Positions 13,941 through 22,892 of a stretch of 34,892 nt of DNA are shown piece after piece. How positions within the stretch are numbered: the stretch's first letter is position 1; the number at the start of each line of letters is the position of its first letter. Source of the DNA: Phascolarctobacterium_A sp902463975. GTDB lineage: Bacteria > Bacillota > Negativicutes > Acidaminococcales > Acidaminococcaceae. Both the position numbers and the translations under genes were made by a program. The DNA is taken from NCBI RefSeq assembly GCF_902463975.1, contig NZ_CABQHJ010000033.1, positions 1-34,892 of the forward strand, in the 5' to 3' direction. Under the pieces are notes generated by a model. That model was not told the DNA's origin and searched no databases. It saw only the letters and a program-made list of their open reading frames with translations.

Positions 13941-15138
13941 AGCTGTTTATTCGGTAAGCGAAATAAATAATTTCATAAAGCATATACTGGAGCAGGAGCC
14001 GGAGCTGCGTAATCTGCAGGTTGTCGGTGAAATCTCCAATTTTAAGCGCTATCCATCAGGTCATTGCTACTTTACGCTGAAGGACGCCGGTGCGGTGCTC
14101 AAATGCGTAATGTTCCGTAGCAAGGCTATTAATTTGCGCTTTCAGCCGCAGAACGGCGATACTGTGGTAGCAGTTGGCCGTCTGGCTGTTTATGAACGCG
14201 ACGGCGTTTATCAGCTGTATACTGATTTACTGCTGCAGCATGGCGTGGGCGATTTGATGCAGGCTTACGAAAAGCTCAAGCAGAAGCTGGAACGTGCCGG
14301 CCTGTTTGCGCCTGAACGTAAACAGCAGCTGCCGCTGCATCCGCGCACTGTGGGTATTATTACCTCTCCTGCAGGTGCCGCTGTGCGTGACGTCATAACA
14401 GTGTCGCGCAGGAGAAATCAAGGCATAAAGCTTCTGCTTTATCCTGTTAAGGTGCAGGGCGAGGACGCTGCGGCGGAAATTGCTGCGGCTATTGAATTCT
14501 TTAACCGCAAAAAACTGGCTGATGTCCTAATTGTGGGGCGTGGCGGCGGTTCTATCGAGGATTTGTGGGCCTTTAACGAAGAAGTTACCGTAAGAGCGGT
14601 GGCTGCTTCTAAAATCCCGGTGGTCAGTGCCGTAGGCCATGAAACAGATTTTACGCTGTGTGATTTTGCTGCTGATGTGAGGGCTGCGACACCGTCGCAG
14701 GCCGCGGAGCTGGTGGTGGCAGATGTTGAAGGCTACAAGCAGCGTGTTGCCTATCTGGAACAGCGTGCGCGCAGTCTGCTGTCAGCTTTGCTGACGCAGC
14801 AGCAGCGCAGATTGGATAATTTAGTTAATTCGTGGGCGTTGCGTGACCCGGAAAGGCTTTTTGCCGACCAAGCGCAACGTCTTGATACTGCTTCGCGCAG
14901 ACTGCGTGAAGCCTTAGAGCTGCAGCTGCAGCAGGACGAGCACAAGCTGGCGCTGGCAGCAGCAAGACTGGATAGCCTCAGTCCGCTGGCAGTGCTGGCG
15001 CGTGGCTATTCTGTGAGCCAAAAAGCTGATTATACGCTGGTAAGCAGTGTTGATGAACTTAAATGGGGAGACGAGCTGCTGACGACAGTAGCAGATGGTG
15101 TGATAACCTCGGTTGTACAGCAGGTAGAAAGGCGGTAA
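13933..15138 (+). CDS. xseA: Exodeoxyribonuclease VII large subunit
   Basis: XseA is the catalytic subunit of exonuclease VII, which degrades single-stranded DNA from both ends into short oligonucleotides. The 401 residues show the N-terminal OB-fold (EISNFKRYPSGHCYFTLKD at about 34-52) and the catalytic domain with RGGGSIEDLWAFNEE and GHETDFTLCDFAADVRAATPS. A long coiled coil (about 260-355) and the C-terminal LARGYSVSQK segment follow. The frame is open further upstream, but ATG 13933 gives the family's normal N-terminus and overlaps the preceding gene by 8 bases. xseB follows after 3 bases. Confidence 0.96.
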   Translation: MTEAVYSVSEINNFIKHILEQEPELRNLQVVGEISNFKRYPSGHCYFTLKDAGAVLKCVMFRSKAINLRFQPQNGDTVVAVGRLAVYERDGVYQLYTDLLLQHGVGDLMQAYEKLKQKLERAGLFAPERKQQLPLHPRTVGIITSPAGAAVRDVITVSRRRNQGIKLLLYPVKVQGEDAAAEIAAAIEFFNRKKLADVLIVGRGGGSIEDLWAFNEEVTVRAVAASKIPVVSAVGHETDFTLCDFAADVRAATPSQAAELVVADVEGYKQRVAYLEQRARSLLSALLTQQQRRLDNLVNSWALRDPERLFADQAQRLDTASRRLREALELQLQQDEHKLALAAARLDSLSPLAVLARGYSVSQKADYTLVSSVDELKWGDELLTTVADGVITSVVQQVERR

Positions 15139-15141
15139 GAA

Positions 15142-15399
15142 ATGGCAGCGAAAAAGATTGCAAAGAACATAAAGTTTGAAGATGCCTTGAACGAGTTGGA
15201 AGCACAGGTACAGCTTCTGGAAAGCGGTGAGCTGCCTTTGGATAAGGCGCTTGATGTTTTTAAGTATGGTGTGGAGCTGAGCCGCGTCTGCAGCAGCAGA
15301 CTGGAAACAGTGAAACAGGAGGTTGAAAAAATCGTCGTTACCGACAGTAATGACGCTGGCTATAAATTAGAAGCATTCCAGGATTTGGAGGTAAAATAA
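15142..15399 (+). CDS. xseB: Exodeoxyribonuclease VII small subunit
   Basis: The 85-residue helical protein binds along the coiled coil of XseA in multiple copies and completes exonuclease VII. The family signature FEDALNELEAQVQLLESGEL plus LPLDKALDVFKYGVEL is clear. It follows xseA by 3 bases, and its stop overlaps the ATG of ispA (TAATGG), so the genes are translationally coupled. Confidence 0.95.
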   Translation: MAAKKIAKNIKFEDALNELEAQVQLLESGELPLDKALDVFKYGVELSRVCSSRLETVKQEVEKIVVTDSNDAGYKLEAFQDLEVK

Positions 15400-16274
15400 T
15401 GGATTTTAAGGCTTATTATGCTAACCAGCAAAAACTGGTAGAAAACTATTTGAAGAACAGAATTGCCAAAAAGGGTATTTCCAAGGTAGATGAAGCTATG
15501 GAATACAGCCTTATGGCAGGCGGCAAACGTATCCGTCCGATTCTGCTGATGGCTGCGGCAGAGGCTGTGGGCAGCAAGGGCTACAATTATTTGCCTGTGG
15601 CTTGCGGTCTTGAAATGATTCACACCTATTCTCTGATTCACGATGATCTGCCGTGCATGGATGACGATGATTATCGTCGCGGCCGTCTGACCAATCATAA
15701 GGTTTTTGGTGAAGCTATGGCAGTGCTTGCCGGTGACGGCCTGCTCACTTTGGCGTTTGAGGTAATGCTGGAGCAGAAGAATGTTGACCCTAAGGTTTTG
15801 ATTGAAACTGTACGCGAAATGGCTATGTGTGCCGGTAACTTCGGTATGGTTGGCGGTCAGGGCCTTGATTTGGAATTTGAAGGCAAAAAGATTACGCCGG
15901 AGGAGCTGCGCAAACTGCATGCGGGCAAGACCGGTGCGCTTTTTATTGCTGCCATCCGCGGCGGTGCGCATCTGGCTGGTGCTAATGACCAGCAGCTTTT
16001 GGCTCTTACCAAATTTGCTGATTTGCTGGGACTTGCCTTCCAGATTACCGATGACATTCTTGATGTCGAAGGTACTGAGGAGGAGCTTGGCAAGCCGGTA
16101 GGCAGCGATGCTAAGAACCACAAATCTACTTATGTAACACTGTACGGTCTGCAGGCAGCACACGAGTTGGCAGAAAAGACTGTGGCAGAGGCTTTGGAAT
16201 GTTTGGAAATGTTTGGCGAGAATGCAGAGCCGTTACGTGAAATTACCCGCCTGATGACTGACAGAAAGAAGTAA
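15399..16274 (+). CDS. ispA: Polyprenyl diphosphate synthase (farnesyl/geranyl diphosphate synthase)
   Basis: This short-chain trans-prenyltransferase condenses isopentenyl diphosphate with allylic diphosphates, giving mainly farnesyl diphosphate for undecaprenyl phosphate and quinones. The first Asp-rich motif DDLPCMD is at residues 82-88 (bacterial DDxxxxD form), and the second, DDILD, at 218-222. GGKRIRP (41-47) and the KTGAL segment bind substrate diphosphates. The 291-residue length fits. Product length is set by residues before the first motif (HTYSLIH), consistent with C15, but only an assay would settle it. It is directly followed by dxs, which supplies the same pathway. Confidence 0.94.
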   Translation: MDFKAYYANQQKLVENYLKNRIAKKGISKVDEAMEYSLMAGGKRIRPILLMAAAEAVGSKGYNYLPVACGLEMIHTYSLIHDDLPCMDDDDYRRGRLTNHKVFGEAMAVLAGDGLLTLAFEVMLEQKNVDPKVLIETVREMAMCAGNFGMVGGQGLDLEFEGKKITPEELRKLHAGKTGALFIAAIRGGAHLAGANDQQLLALTKFADLLGLAFQITDDILDVEGTEEELGKPVGSDAKNHKSTYVTLYGLQAAHELAEKTVAEALECLEMFGENAEPLREITRLMTDRKK

Positions 16275-16276
16275 TT

Positions 16277-18169
16277 ATGGCAGAGAATAAATTTTTAGAT
16301 AAAATTAATTCACCGGCTGATGTTAAAAAGCTTTCCGTGCCGCAGCTGGAGCAGCTGGCTAAGGAAATCAGGCAGCTTTTAATCAGTGTTATTTCACACA
16401 CCGGCGGCCATCTGGCACCGAACCTGGGGGTGGTAGAGCTGACTTTGGCCTTACATAAGGTTTTCGATACGCCGGAAGATAAGATTATTTTTGACGTAGG
16501 TCATCAGGCCTATATCCATAAAATTATCACCGGACGCAGGGAGCAATTTTCTACGCTGCGTCAATACGGCGGTCTTTCCGGCTTCCCCAAACGCAGCGAA
16601 AGCGAGCATGATGCTTTCGGTACCGGTCATTCCAGTACGTCTATTTCTGCGGCATTGGGCATGGCCTGCGCCCGCGACCTGCAGGGTGAGGATTATAATG
16701 TCGTAGCCGTTATCGGCGACGGCTCTATGACCGGCGGCATGGCCTTCGAGGCGCTGAACAACGCCGGTATGCTGCATAAGAATATGATTGTCGTGCTCAA
16801 CGATAATGAAATGTCTATTTCCAAAAACGTGGGCGCGATGAGCGAATATCTTTATCAGCTGCGTACAGGCGAAACCTATAATAAAATTAAAAATGATATT
16901 GAGGGCTGGCTCAAGAATATGGAGTTCGGCAGTGATGTGCTGAAGGCTATCCGCCGCCTGAAAGGCAGCGTAAAGTACCTGATGGTGCCTACTTCTATTT
17001 TTGAAGAGCTTGGCTTTACTTATTTGGGACCGGTTGACGGACATGATCTGGAGGGCCTGCTGGATGTAATGCAGGCTGCCAAGAAGATTGACGGACCGGT
17101 TATGGTACATGTGCTGACGAAAAAGGGCAAGGGCTATAAGCCTGCGGAAGAAAGCCCCAATAAGTTCCACGGTACCGGCCCCTTTGATATTGCTACCGGC
17201 AAAAAGATTACTAATCCGAATGCACCCGTAAGCTATACCGAGGTTTTGGGTAAAACCTTGAGCAAGCTGGCTGATACCGACGATAAAATTGTTGGTATTA
17301 CGGCTGCAATGCCTGATGGCACCGGCTTGAATATTTTTGCCGAGGCGCATAAGGACCATTTCTTTGACGTAGGTATTGCCGAGCAACATGCGGTTACTGC
17401 GGCTGCAGGTATGGCTGCTGCAGGAATGAATCCTGTGGCGGCAATTTATTCTACCTTCATGCAGCGTGCTTATGACTCCATCATGCACGATATCTGCATG
17501 CAGAAGCTGCACGTAACGCTGTGTCTGGACCGTGCCGGTCTTGTCGGTGATGACGGCTATACGCATCATGGCGTTTTTGACTACGCTTATCTGCGCAGCA
17601 TTCCCAACATGACCATTATGGCGCCGAAGGATGAGAATGAACTGCAGCACATGCTGAAAACAGCGCTGGATTTTGACGGACCTGTTTCCGTGCGTTATCC
17701 GCGCGGCAGCGGTGTGGGCGTTGCGCTGGATACGCAGTGGCAGGATTTGCCGATTGGTAAGGCAGAGGTGCTGCGTACAGGCAATGATGTCTGCGTCTGG
17801 GCGATTGGCAGCATGGTGCAGACTGCTCTTGATGCAGCGGAGCTGCTGGAAACGCAGGGAATCAGCGCAGGTGTTGTGAATATGCGTTTTGCCAAACCGC
17901 TGGATGTTGAACTCTTGCGTGAGCATGCGCAAAGCTACGGCAAGATTATTACTCTGGAAGAAGGCGTACTGGCAGGCGGTGTCGGCAGCGCAATTCTTGA
18001 AGAGCTTAATGAAAATAAACTGTTGGAGCAGTGTGAAGTACGTTGCTTCGGCATTCCTGACGAATTTGTTATGCATGGCGACAAAAAGCTGCTGTTCCGT
18101 GATTTGGGACTGGATACGCCAACCATTGCTGCCAAGGCTGCAGCATTTGTAAAGGGTGAAGAAGAGTGA
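16277..18169 (+). CDS. dxs: 1-deoxy-D-xylulose-5-phosphate synthase
   Basis: DXS joins pyruvate and glyceraldehyde 3-phosphate, the first step of the MEP isoprenoid pathway, and also supplies thiamine and pyridoxal synthesis. The 630 residues show SHTGGHLAPNLG (40-51, with catalytic H45) and the ThDP motif GDGS at 147-150 continuing to NDNEMS (175-180). The pyrimidine-domain motif DVGIAEQHAVT, with the conserved Glu, and the AGLVGDDGYTHHG loop are also present. It starts 2 bases after ispA, so isoprenoid precursor and chain synthesis are co-expressed. Its TGA overlaps the GTG start of tlyA by 4 bases. Confidence 0.97.
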   Translation: MAENKFLDKINSPADVKKLSVPQLEQLAKEIRQLLISVISHTGGHLAPNLGVVELTLALHKVFDTPEDKIIFDVGHQAYIHKIITGRREQFSTLRQYGGLSGFPKRSESEHDAFGTGHSSTSISAALGMACARDLQGEDYNVVAVIGDGSMTGGMAFEALNNAGMLHKNMIVVLNDNEMSISKNVGAMSEYLYQLRTGETYNKIKNDIEGWLKNMEFGSDVLKAIRRLKGSVKYLMVPTSIFEELGFTYLGPVDGHDLEGLLDVMQAAKKIDGPVMVHVLTKKGKGYKPAEESPNKFHGTGPFDIATGKKITNPNAPVSYTEVLGKTLSKLADTDDKIVGITAAMPDGTGLNIFAEAHKDHFFDVGIAEQHAVTAAAGMAAAGMNPVAAIYSTFMQRAYDSIMHDICMQKLHVTLCLDRAGLVGDDGYTHHGVFDYAYLRSIPNMTIMAPKDENELQHMLKTALDFDGPVSVRYPRGSGVGVALDTQWQDLPIGKAEVLRTGNDVCVWAIGSMVQTALDAAELLETQGISAGVVNMRFAKPLDVELLREHAQSYGKIITLEEGVLAGGVGSAILEELNENKLLEQCEVRCFGIPDEFVMHGDKKLLFRDLGLDTPTIAAKAAAFVKGEEE

Positions 18170-18990
18170 AAAAAGAAAGACTTGATGTTCTGTTAGTTAA
18201 CCGCGGTATGTTTGAAAGCCGTGCCAAGGCGCAGGCTGCGGTTATGGCAGGACAGGTATTGGTCAATGAACAGAAAATAGATAAACCGGGTACACCGGTG
18301 GCACCGGAGGTTACTATCCGTCTGCTGGGTAACAAGCTGCCCTATGTAAGCCGCGGCGGTCTGAAGCTGGAGAAGGCTTTGCAGATTTTCCCCATCAGCG
18401 TAGACGGCAAGGTTGTAGCTGATATCGGTGCTTCTACCGGCGGTTTCACCGACTGCGCGCTGCAGAACGGTGCGGCAAAGGTGTATGCGATTGACGTAGG
18501 CTACGGTCAGCTGGCGTGGAAGCTGCGCAACGATGAGCGTGTAGTGAACATGGAGCGCACCAACGTGCGTTATCTGGAAGCAGACAGCCTGCCCGAGCAG
18601 GTGGATGCTGCAACTATCGACGTAGCCTTTATTTCGCTGGATAAAATTTTGCCGGCGGTACACAAAATCCTCAAGCCCGAAGGCTTTGTAGTGGCTTTAA
18701 TCAAGCCGCAGTTCGAAGCAGGCAAGGAAAATGTCGGCAAGAAGGGCGTTGTGCGTGATGCTGCCGTGCACGAGCAGGTTATCAATAACGTCATCAGCTT
18801 CGCCAAGGGTGAAGGCTTCGGCATTGCCGGATTGGATTTTTCTCCTATCAAGGGACCGGAGGGCAATATTGAATATCTGCTGCACCTGACGCTGGGTGAC
18901 GACGATGCCGTAAGCAGCGAGCAGGTAGCACAGCTTGTAGGCCGCAGTCATGGCGACTTAGATAAGAAAGCAGAAAAGACAGAGGCATGA
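18166..18990 (+). CDS. tlyA: TlyA family rRNA 2'-O-methyltransferase
   Basis: The 274-residue protein has an N-terminal S4 RNA-binding domain (about 1-60, RLDVLLVNRGMFESRAKAQ) and an FtsJ-type methyltransferase domain. The SAM site is ADIGASTGGFTD (85-96), and the catalytic tetrad is K67-D152-K180-E236. In Mycobacterium, TlyA methylates 16S and 23S rRNA at cytidine 2'-O positions and makes capreomycin active. Many Firmicute homologues are still named hemolysin or YqxC. Target specificity cannot be read from the sequence. The start is GTG 18166, overlapping the dxs stop as GTGA. Confidence 0.93.
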   Translation: MKKERLDVLLVNRGMFESRAKAQAAVMAGQVLVNEQKIDKPGTPVAPEVTIRLLGNKLPYVSRGGLKLEKALQIFPISVDGKVVADIGASTGGFTDCALQNGAAKVYAIDVGYGQLAWKLRNDERVVNMERTNVRYLEADSLPEQVDAATIDVAFISLDKILPAVHKILKPEGFVVALIKPQFEAGKENVGKKGVVRDAAVHEQVINNVISFAKGEGFGIAGLDFSPIKGPEGNIEYLLHLTLGDDDAVSSEQVAQLVGRSHGDLDKKAEKTEA

Positions 18991-18991
18991 G

Positions 18992-19852
18992 ATGCAAAAA
19001 AAACGTTTAGGGATTTTCCCCAACCTTGGTAAAGAAAACGTCTGCATTGCTCTGCCGGAATTTATTCAGCTCTGCAAGGACTGGGGGCTTGAACCGGTGT
19101 TGCCTGTGGATGTGGCGCAGCAGTATGGCGTAAGCAGCTACAATAAAAGTGAGCCGCAGACGCTGAAAACGCTGGACTATGGTGTCAGCCTCGGCGGTGA
19201 CGGTACACTGCTACAGATGGCGCGCCACCTTGCACCGCTCAATGTGCCTGCCTTTGGTATCAACTTCGGCAAGCTGGGATTTTTGGCAGAGATTGATTTG
19301 CAGGGTATGTATAAGGCTATCAGCCGTCTGGCACAGGGCAACTATACGCTGGAAAGCCGCAGTCTGCTGCAGGCCAGAGTTATCTGCGGCGATAAGCTGC
19401 TTGCTACGGCGCATGCGCTCAACGATTTAGTTTTGGCTAAGGGCATGTTCAGCAAGCTGGCGCATATGATGCTTTTTATTAACGGACGTTTATCAGGTAA
19501 ATACGCAGCAGATGGCTTGATTATAGCAACGGCAACCGGTTCTACGGCATATTCTCTCTCAGCAGGCGGACCGCTTGTTATGCCGGAGCTTGATGTCAGC
19601 GTCATTACTCCTGTCTGCGCACATTCGCTGACGAACAGAGCGCTTGTTATTCCTATGTCGGAAACAATAGAGCTCAGGCCGATTCCCGGCAGTGAGGAAA
19701 TGCTGCTTTCGGCTGACGGCGAAAATGTTATCGAGGTGCCTAACGATACCAGTGTGCATATCGCCAAATCGCCTTATGAGATGAAGTTTGTAAGACTTAC
19801 GCGACGCGATTATTATCAGACTTGGCAACAAAAATTAATGCGCAATTTATAG
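18992..19852 (+). CDS. nadK: NAD kinase
   Basis: NadK phosphorylates NAD to NADP with ATP or polyphosphate. The 286 residues carry GGDGT at 68-72 (catalytic Asp), the NDLVL segment that binds the nicotinamide ribose, the glycine-rich ATATGSTAYSLSAGGP and the C-terminal LSADGE. ATG 18992 is 1 base after the tlyA stop. nadK is in the same place in Bacillus and Clostridium operons. It ends 76 bases before argR, a gap holding a partial copy of the repeat seen near 12382. Confidence 0.96.
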   Translation: MQKKRLGIFPNLGKENVCIALPEFIQLCKDWGLEPVLPVDVAQQYGVSSYNKSEPQTLKTLDYGVSLGGDGTLLQMARHLAPLNVPAFGINFGKLGFLAEIDLQGMYKAISRLAQGNYTLESRSLLQARVICGDKLLATAHALNDLVLAKGMFSKLAHMMLFINGRLSGKYAADGLIIATATGSTAYSLSAGGPLVMPELDVSVITPVCAHSLTNRALVIPMSETIELRPIPGSEEMLLSADGENVIEVPNDTSVHIAKSPYEMKFVRLTRRDYYQTWQQKLMRNL

Positions 19853-19876
19853 GAGGCGCACGATAAGGCACCGTAT
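19852..19876 (+). repeat. Third, partial copy of the GATAAGGCACC repeat
   Basis: GGCG, a variable base pair, then GATAAGGCACC matches the repeats at 12382-12410 and 12429-12457 (18 of 22 positions against the first). Like those, it lies in a gap between operon genes, here between nadK and argR. Confidence 0.45.
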
Positions 19877-19928
19877 ACTTCATCAGGATAGATATATAGA
19901 ATTATTTTGCTATTAGAGGTGATTGACT

Positions 19929-20378
19929 ATGAAAATGACCAGACATGCTAAAATAAAAGAGATTATTGACAACAATAAAATTGAAACGCAGGAGGATTTG
20001 GCTTCCGCTTTACGTCATCAGGGCATTGATGTTACGCAGGCTACGGTTTCGCGTGATATCAAGGAACTGATGCTGGTCAAGGTGCCGGATGCCAACGGAC
20101 ATTATCACTATGCTTATCCGAAGGAGCACAGTACAATGCTGACTATGGAGCGTCTGGAGCGTACCTTTAACGATTCTATCGTCAGTGTGCGTGCTTCCGA
20201 CAGCATGGTGGTAATCCGCACGCTGCCGGGCACAGCGCAGGCTGTTGCCTTTGCCGTAGACTACATGAAATGGCCGGAGATTCTTGGTTCTATTGCCGGT
20301 GATGACACCGTTTTCATTGCTCTGCCAAATAAAGAAGCTGTAATCACTCTGCTGGAACGCTTCAAGGATTACAGATAA
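19929..20378 (+). CDS. argR: Arginine repressor ArgR
   Basis: ArgR is an arginine-sensing hexameric regulator that represses arginine synthesis and, in Firmicutes, often activates its breakdown. The 149 residues show the N-terminal winged helix (SRDI at 41-44 in TQATVSRDIKEL), and the C-terminal arginine-binding and oligomerisation domain with GTAQAVAFAVD (101-111) and GDDT (124-127). I chose ATG 19929 because AGGTGA is 6 bases upstream. No arginine genes are nearby, so its targets lie elsewhere. Its place before recN is standard in Firmicutes. Confidence 0.95.
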   Translation: MKMTRHAKIKEIIDNNKIETQEDLASALRHQGIDVTQATVSRDIKELMLVKVPDANGHYHYAYPKEHSTMLTMERLERTFNDSIVSVRASDSMVVIRTLPGTAQAVAFAVDYMKWPEILGSIAGDDTVFIALPNKEAVITLLERFKDYR

Positions 20379-20393
20379 GCGAGGCAAGGGATT

Positions 20394-22094
20394 ATGCTGC
20401 AATCATTGCATGTTCACAATTTTGCACTGTTAGAGGACGCGCATGCTGATTTTACCCCCGGCTTCAATGTTTTTACAGGCGAAACCGGTGCCGGTAAATC
20501 TATTCTGATAGATGCCTTCGGTATGGTGCTTGGCGGGCGCTCTTCTGCCGATTACGTGCGCAGCGGTACTGACGGACTGTGGGTGCAGGCTGTTTTTGAT
20601 GTGAGCGGTCAGCAGGAGATTAAAGCGCTGCTGGCGGAGCACGGTCTGGAGCCGGAGGAGGATTTATTCCTGAAGCGTCAGATTAGCGCTGCGGGCAAAA
20701 GCCGTGCTTTTATCAACGGCGTGCAGGTGCCCTTGGCTGTGCTGAAGGCTATCGGTGCGCGTTTGGTGGATATTCATGGCCAGCACGAGAACCAGGCCTT
20801 ACTGAAGCCTGATGCGCCGCTGCATCTGACGGATGCTTTTGGCGGTCCGAAGCTGGCGCAGGCACTGCAGGAGTATAAGCAGCTTTACAGCGAATATACT
20901 GCTGCGGTAAAGCATTTGAGCAAACTGGAGCAGGAAAATGAGCAGCAGGATTTGCTGCTGGACCGTTATGCTTGGGAAATCAAGGAGATTTCGGACGCTG
21001 CCTTGAAGCCTGGCGAGGAAGATGGTCTGGAAGCAGAGGCACGCCTGCTGCAGAACAGTGAGCGCATTATGAAGGCTGTGGACAGCTCATATCAGCAGCT
21101 TGATGAGGAGGACGCAATTCTTTCGCGTCTGGCGCGAGTGCGCGACCAACTGCAGTATGCGGCACGCTACGACAGCCGTCTGGCGCCGTTGGCAGAGTGT
21201 GCTGACAGTGCCTGGATCAGCTTGGACGATTGCCGCACGGAGCTGAGCGAATATATGGCAGGCAGTGAGTTTAACAGTGAGCGTGCAGCGCAGGTACAGC
21301 AGCGCCTTGATATTATTTACCGTCTGCAGAAGAAGTACGGCGGCAGTACACAGTCGGCGTTGGAATATCTGCAGCAGACGCAGGAAAAGCTGGAGCAACT
21401 GCAGCAGATTGCAAAGCTCTTAGAGCAGGCACAGAAGGCGGTAGCGGAAGCGGTTGTGCGTTTAGGACGTGCTGCCGCAGTGCTTACTAAGCTGCGTGAG
21501 GCCAGCGCACAGGCGTTGGCGCAGCGAATTACACAGCATATCCGTGATTTGGCGATGCCTAACGGTGTGCTGCAGATAAAGTGCGGTCAGCTGGATAAGT
21601 TTATGCCGCTGGGACGTGATGAGCTGAAATTTATTTTCAGCGCGAATATGGGCGAGCCGTTAAGCGACCTGGAAAAGGTCGCGAGCGGCGGCGAGCTGAG
21701 CCGTATTGCTTTGGCGGTAAAGACTGTGCTGATGAACAGCGGCGATGTTGCGACGATGGTATTCGATGAGATTGATACCGGTGTCGGCGGTGTTACGGCA
21801 CAGAAGATGGCGGAAAAAATTGCTGCTATTTCCAGCGTCGGTCAGGTGCTGTGTATTACGCATTTGCCGCAGATTGCTGCCTTTGCGGATAATCATATCC
21901 ATATCGAAAAGCAAAGTGCCGACGGACGCACGGTAACACAGCTGACAACGCTTGATTATAACGGACGTCTGCAGGAGCTGGTGCGCATGACGGCAGGCGC
22001 AACTGCCAGCAGGGCGGCCTTTGAAAGTGCTACCGAGCTGCTGCAGGGTGCGGAGCAGATAAAAAGCAGCTTACAGCGACTGCGGGAGAAATGA
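20394..22094 (+). CDS. recN: DNA repair protein RecN
   Basis: RecN is an SMC-like ATPase acting early in double-strand break repair with RecA. The 566 residues include the N-terminal ATPase half with Walker A GETGAGKS (29-36), and a central coiled coil (about 155-365). The C-terminal half has the ABC signature VASGGELSRIALAVK and the Walker B segment MVFDEIDTGVGG. The gene ends the nusB-to-recN operon of conserved order. In spore formers spoIVB often follows; here a Nudix hydrolase follows after 9 bases, which fits a lineage that has lost or never relied on that block. Confidence 0.96.
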   Translation: MLQSLHVHNFALLEDAHADFTPGFNVFTGETGAGKSILIDAFGMVLGGRSSADYVRSGTDGLWVQAVFDVSGQQEIKALLAEHGLEPEEDLFLKRQISAAGKSRAFINGVQVPLAVLKAIGARLVDIHGQHENQALLKPDAPLHLTDAFGGPKLAQALQEYKQLYSEYTAAVKHLSKLEQENEQQDLLLDRYAWEIKEISDAALKPGEEDGLEAEARLLQNSERIMKAVDSSYQQLDEEDAILSRLARVRDQLQYAARYDSRLAPLAECADSAWISLDDCRTELSEYMAGSEFNSERAAQVQQRLDIIYRLQKKYGGSTQSALEYLQQTQEKLEQLQQIAKLLEQAQKAVAEAVVRLGRAAAVLTKLREASAQALAQRITQHIRDLAMPNGVLQIKCGQLDKFMPLGRDELKFIFSANMGEPLSDLEKVASGGELSRIALAVKTVLMNSGDVATMVFDEIDTGVGGVTAQKMAEKIAAISSVGQVLCITHLPQIAAFADNHIHIEKQSADGRTVTQLTTLDYNGRLQELVRMTAGATASRAAFESATELLQGAEQIKSSLQRLREK

Positions 22095-22103
22095 GGTAAG
22101 ATA

Positions 22104-22664
22104 ATGCTGAAAAAATTTCATGAGGCAGCTTTAGATGAAATATATGTACCGGGAAGCAATGAGGAGGTCTTCAACGGTCGCCTGCTGAAGGTGCAGCGCG
22201 ACCATGTAACGCTGCCAAACGGTAATGATACAACGCGTGAATATATTCGTCATCCGGGTGCAGTGGCAATTGTGCCGGTGCTGTCTGACGGACGCGTGGT
22301 GCTGGTAAAGCAGTGCCGTTATCCGCTTGCTACACTGCTGTGGGAGATTCCCGCGGGCAAGCTGGACCATGGTCCGGAGGAGGACACATTGGAATGCGCG
22401 AAGCGTGAGCTGAGCGAGGAAACAGGCTATGACGCAGAGCATTGGGAGAAGCTGATCAGCATTGCGACTACGCCTGGATTTTCTGATGAAATTATCCATT
22501 TATATAAGGCCTGGGGATTACAAAAGTTTGCTCAGCATACCGATGAGGACGAATTCATCGGCGTGCAGGCCTTTACTCCCGCAGAGCTGCGTCGCATGGT
22601 CGCTGACGGCGAGCTGTACGATGCCAAAACCCTGTGCGCTCTTTACGCTGCAAAGGTAATTTGA
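22104..22664 (+). CDS. Nudix hydrolase, ADP-ribose pyrophosphatase type
   Basis: The 186-residue protein resembles NudF-type enzymes that split ADP-ribose into AMP and ribose 5-phosphate. The Nudix box lies at 85-109: G85 start, then R101, E102, E105, E106 and G108 in RELSEETGY. The segment between G85 and the first conserved Glu is two residues longer than the textbook box, as I recall for some members. VVLVKQCRYP and LLWEIPAGKLD are typical of the ADP-ribose group. It is the last gene of the nusB operon, followed by a clear terminator. Confidence 0.9.
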   Translation: MLKKFHEAALDEIYVPGSNEEVFNGRLLKVQRDHVTLPNGNDTTREYIRHPGAVAIVPVLSDGRVVLVKQCRYPLATLLWEIPAGKLDHGPEEDTLECAKRELSEETGYDAEHWEKLISIATTPGFSDEIIHLYKAWGLQKFAQHTDEDEFIGVQAFTPAELRRMVADGELYDAKTLCALYAAKVI

Positions 22665-22688
22665 AAAAGTCAATCACAATAGTTATTT

Positions 22689-22717
22689 GAGGCTGCTGAG
22701 AAGGCGGCCTCTTTTTT
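22689..22717 (+). terminator. Rho-independent terminator closing the nusB-recN-Nudix operon
   Basis: GAGGCTGC (22689-22696) pairs with GCGGCCTC (22704-22711), including one G-T pair, around a 7-base loop, followed by six T. Confidence 0.92.
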
Positions 22718-22728
22718 CGTGCCTTAGC

Positions 22729-22757
22729 TTGTCAAGCAGGCGGTAGTTATTTATAAT
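22729..22757 (+). promoter_or_regulatory. pepF promoter
   Basis: TTGTCA (22729-22734), 17-base spacer, perfect TATAAT (22752-22757). The leader to ATG 22893 is about 130 bases and includes a 7-bp hairpin AGGATAT-CTGC-ATATCCT (22814-22831) and an inverted repeat TGCCTG/CAGGCA (22769-22795). Whether these regulate is unknown. Confidence 0.8.
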
Positions 22758-22892
22758 AAAGAGGTGAGTGCCTGGGCAATTTATCAGCGCAGGCAATTGA
22801 TACATGAAGTTATAGGATATCTGCATATCCTGTTATGACAAAATTTTACGGCAGCGCTTGTACTGCCAGCTTTGATAAGGAGCTGATTGATA

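Noticed and set aside
16451..18076. Reverse-strand frame of 541 residues opposite dxs
   Set aside because: Fully inside a clear dxs gene; His/Arg/Gln-rich composition typical of an antisense shadow.
19877..19922. Possible ARG box before argR (autoregulation)
   Set aside because: Only a poor match to the TGAAT-ATTCA type palindrome; too weak to call.
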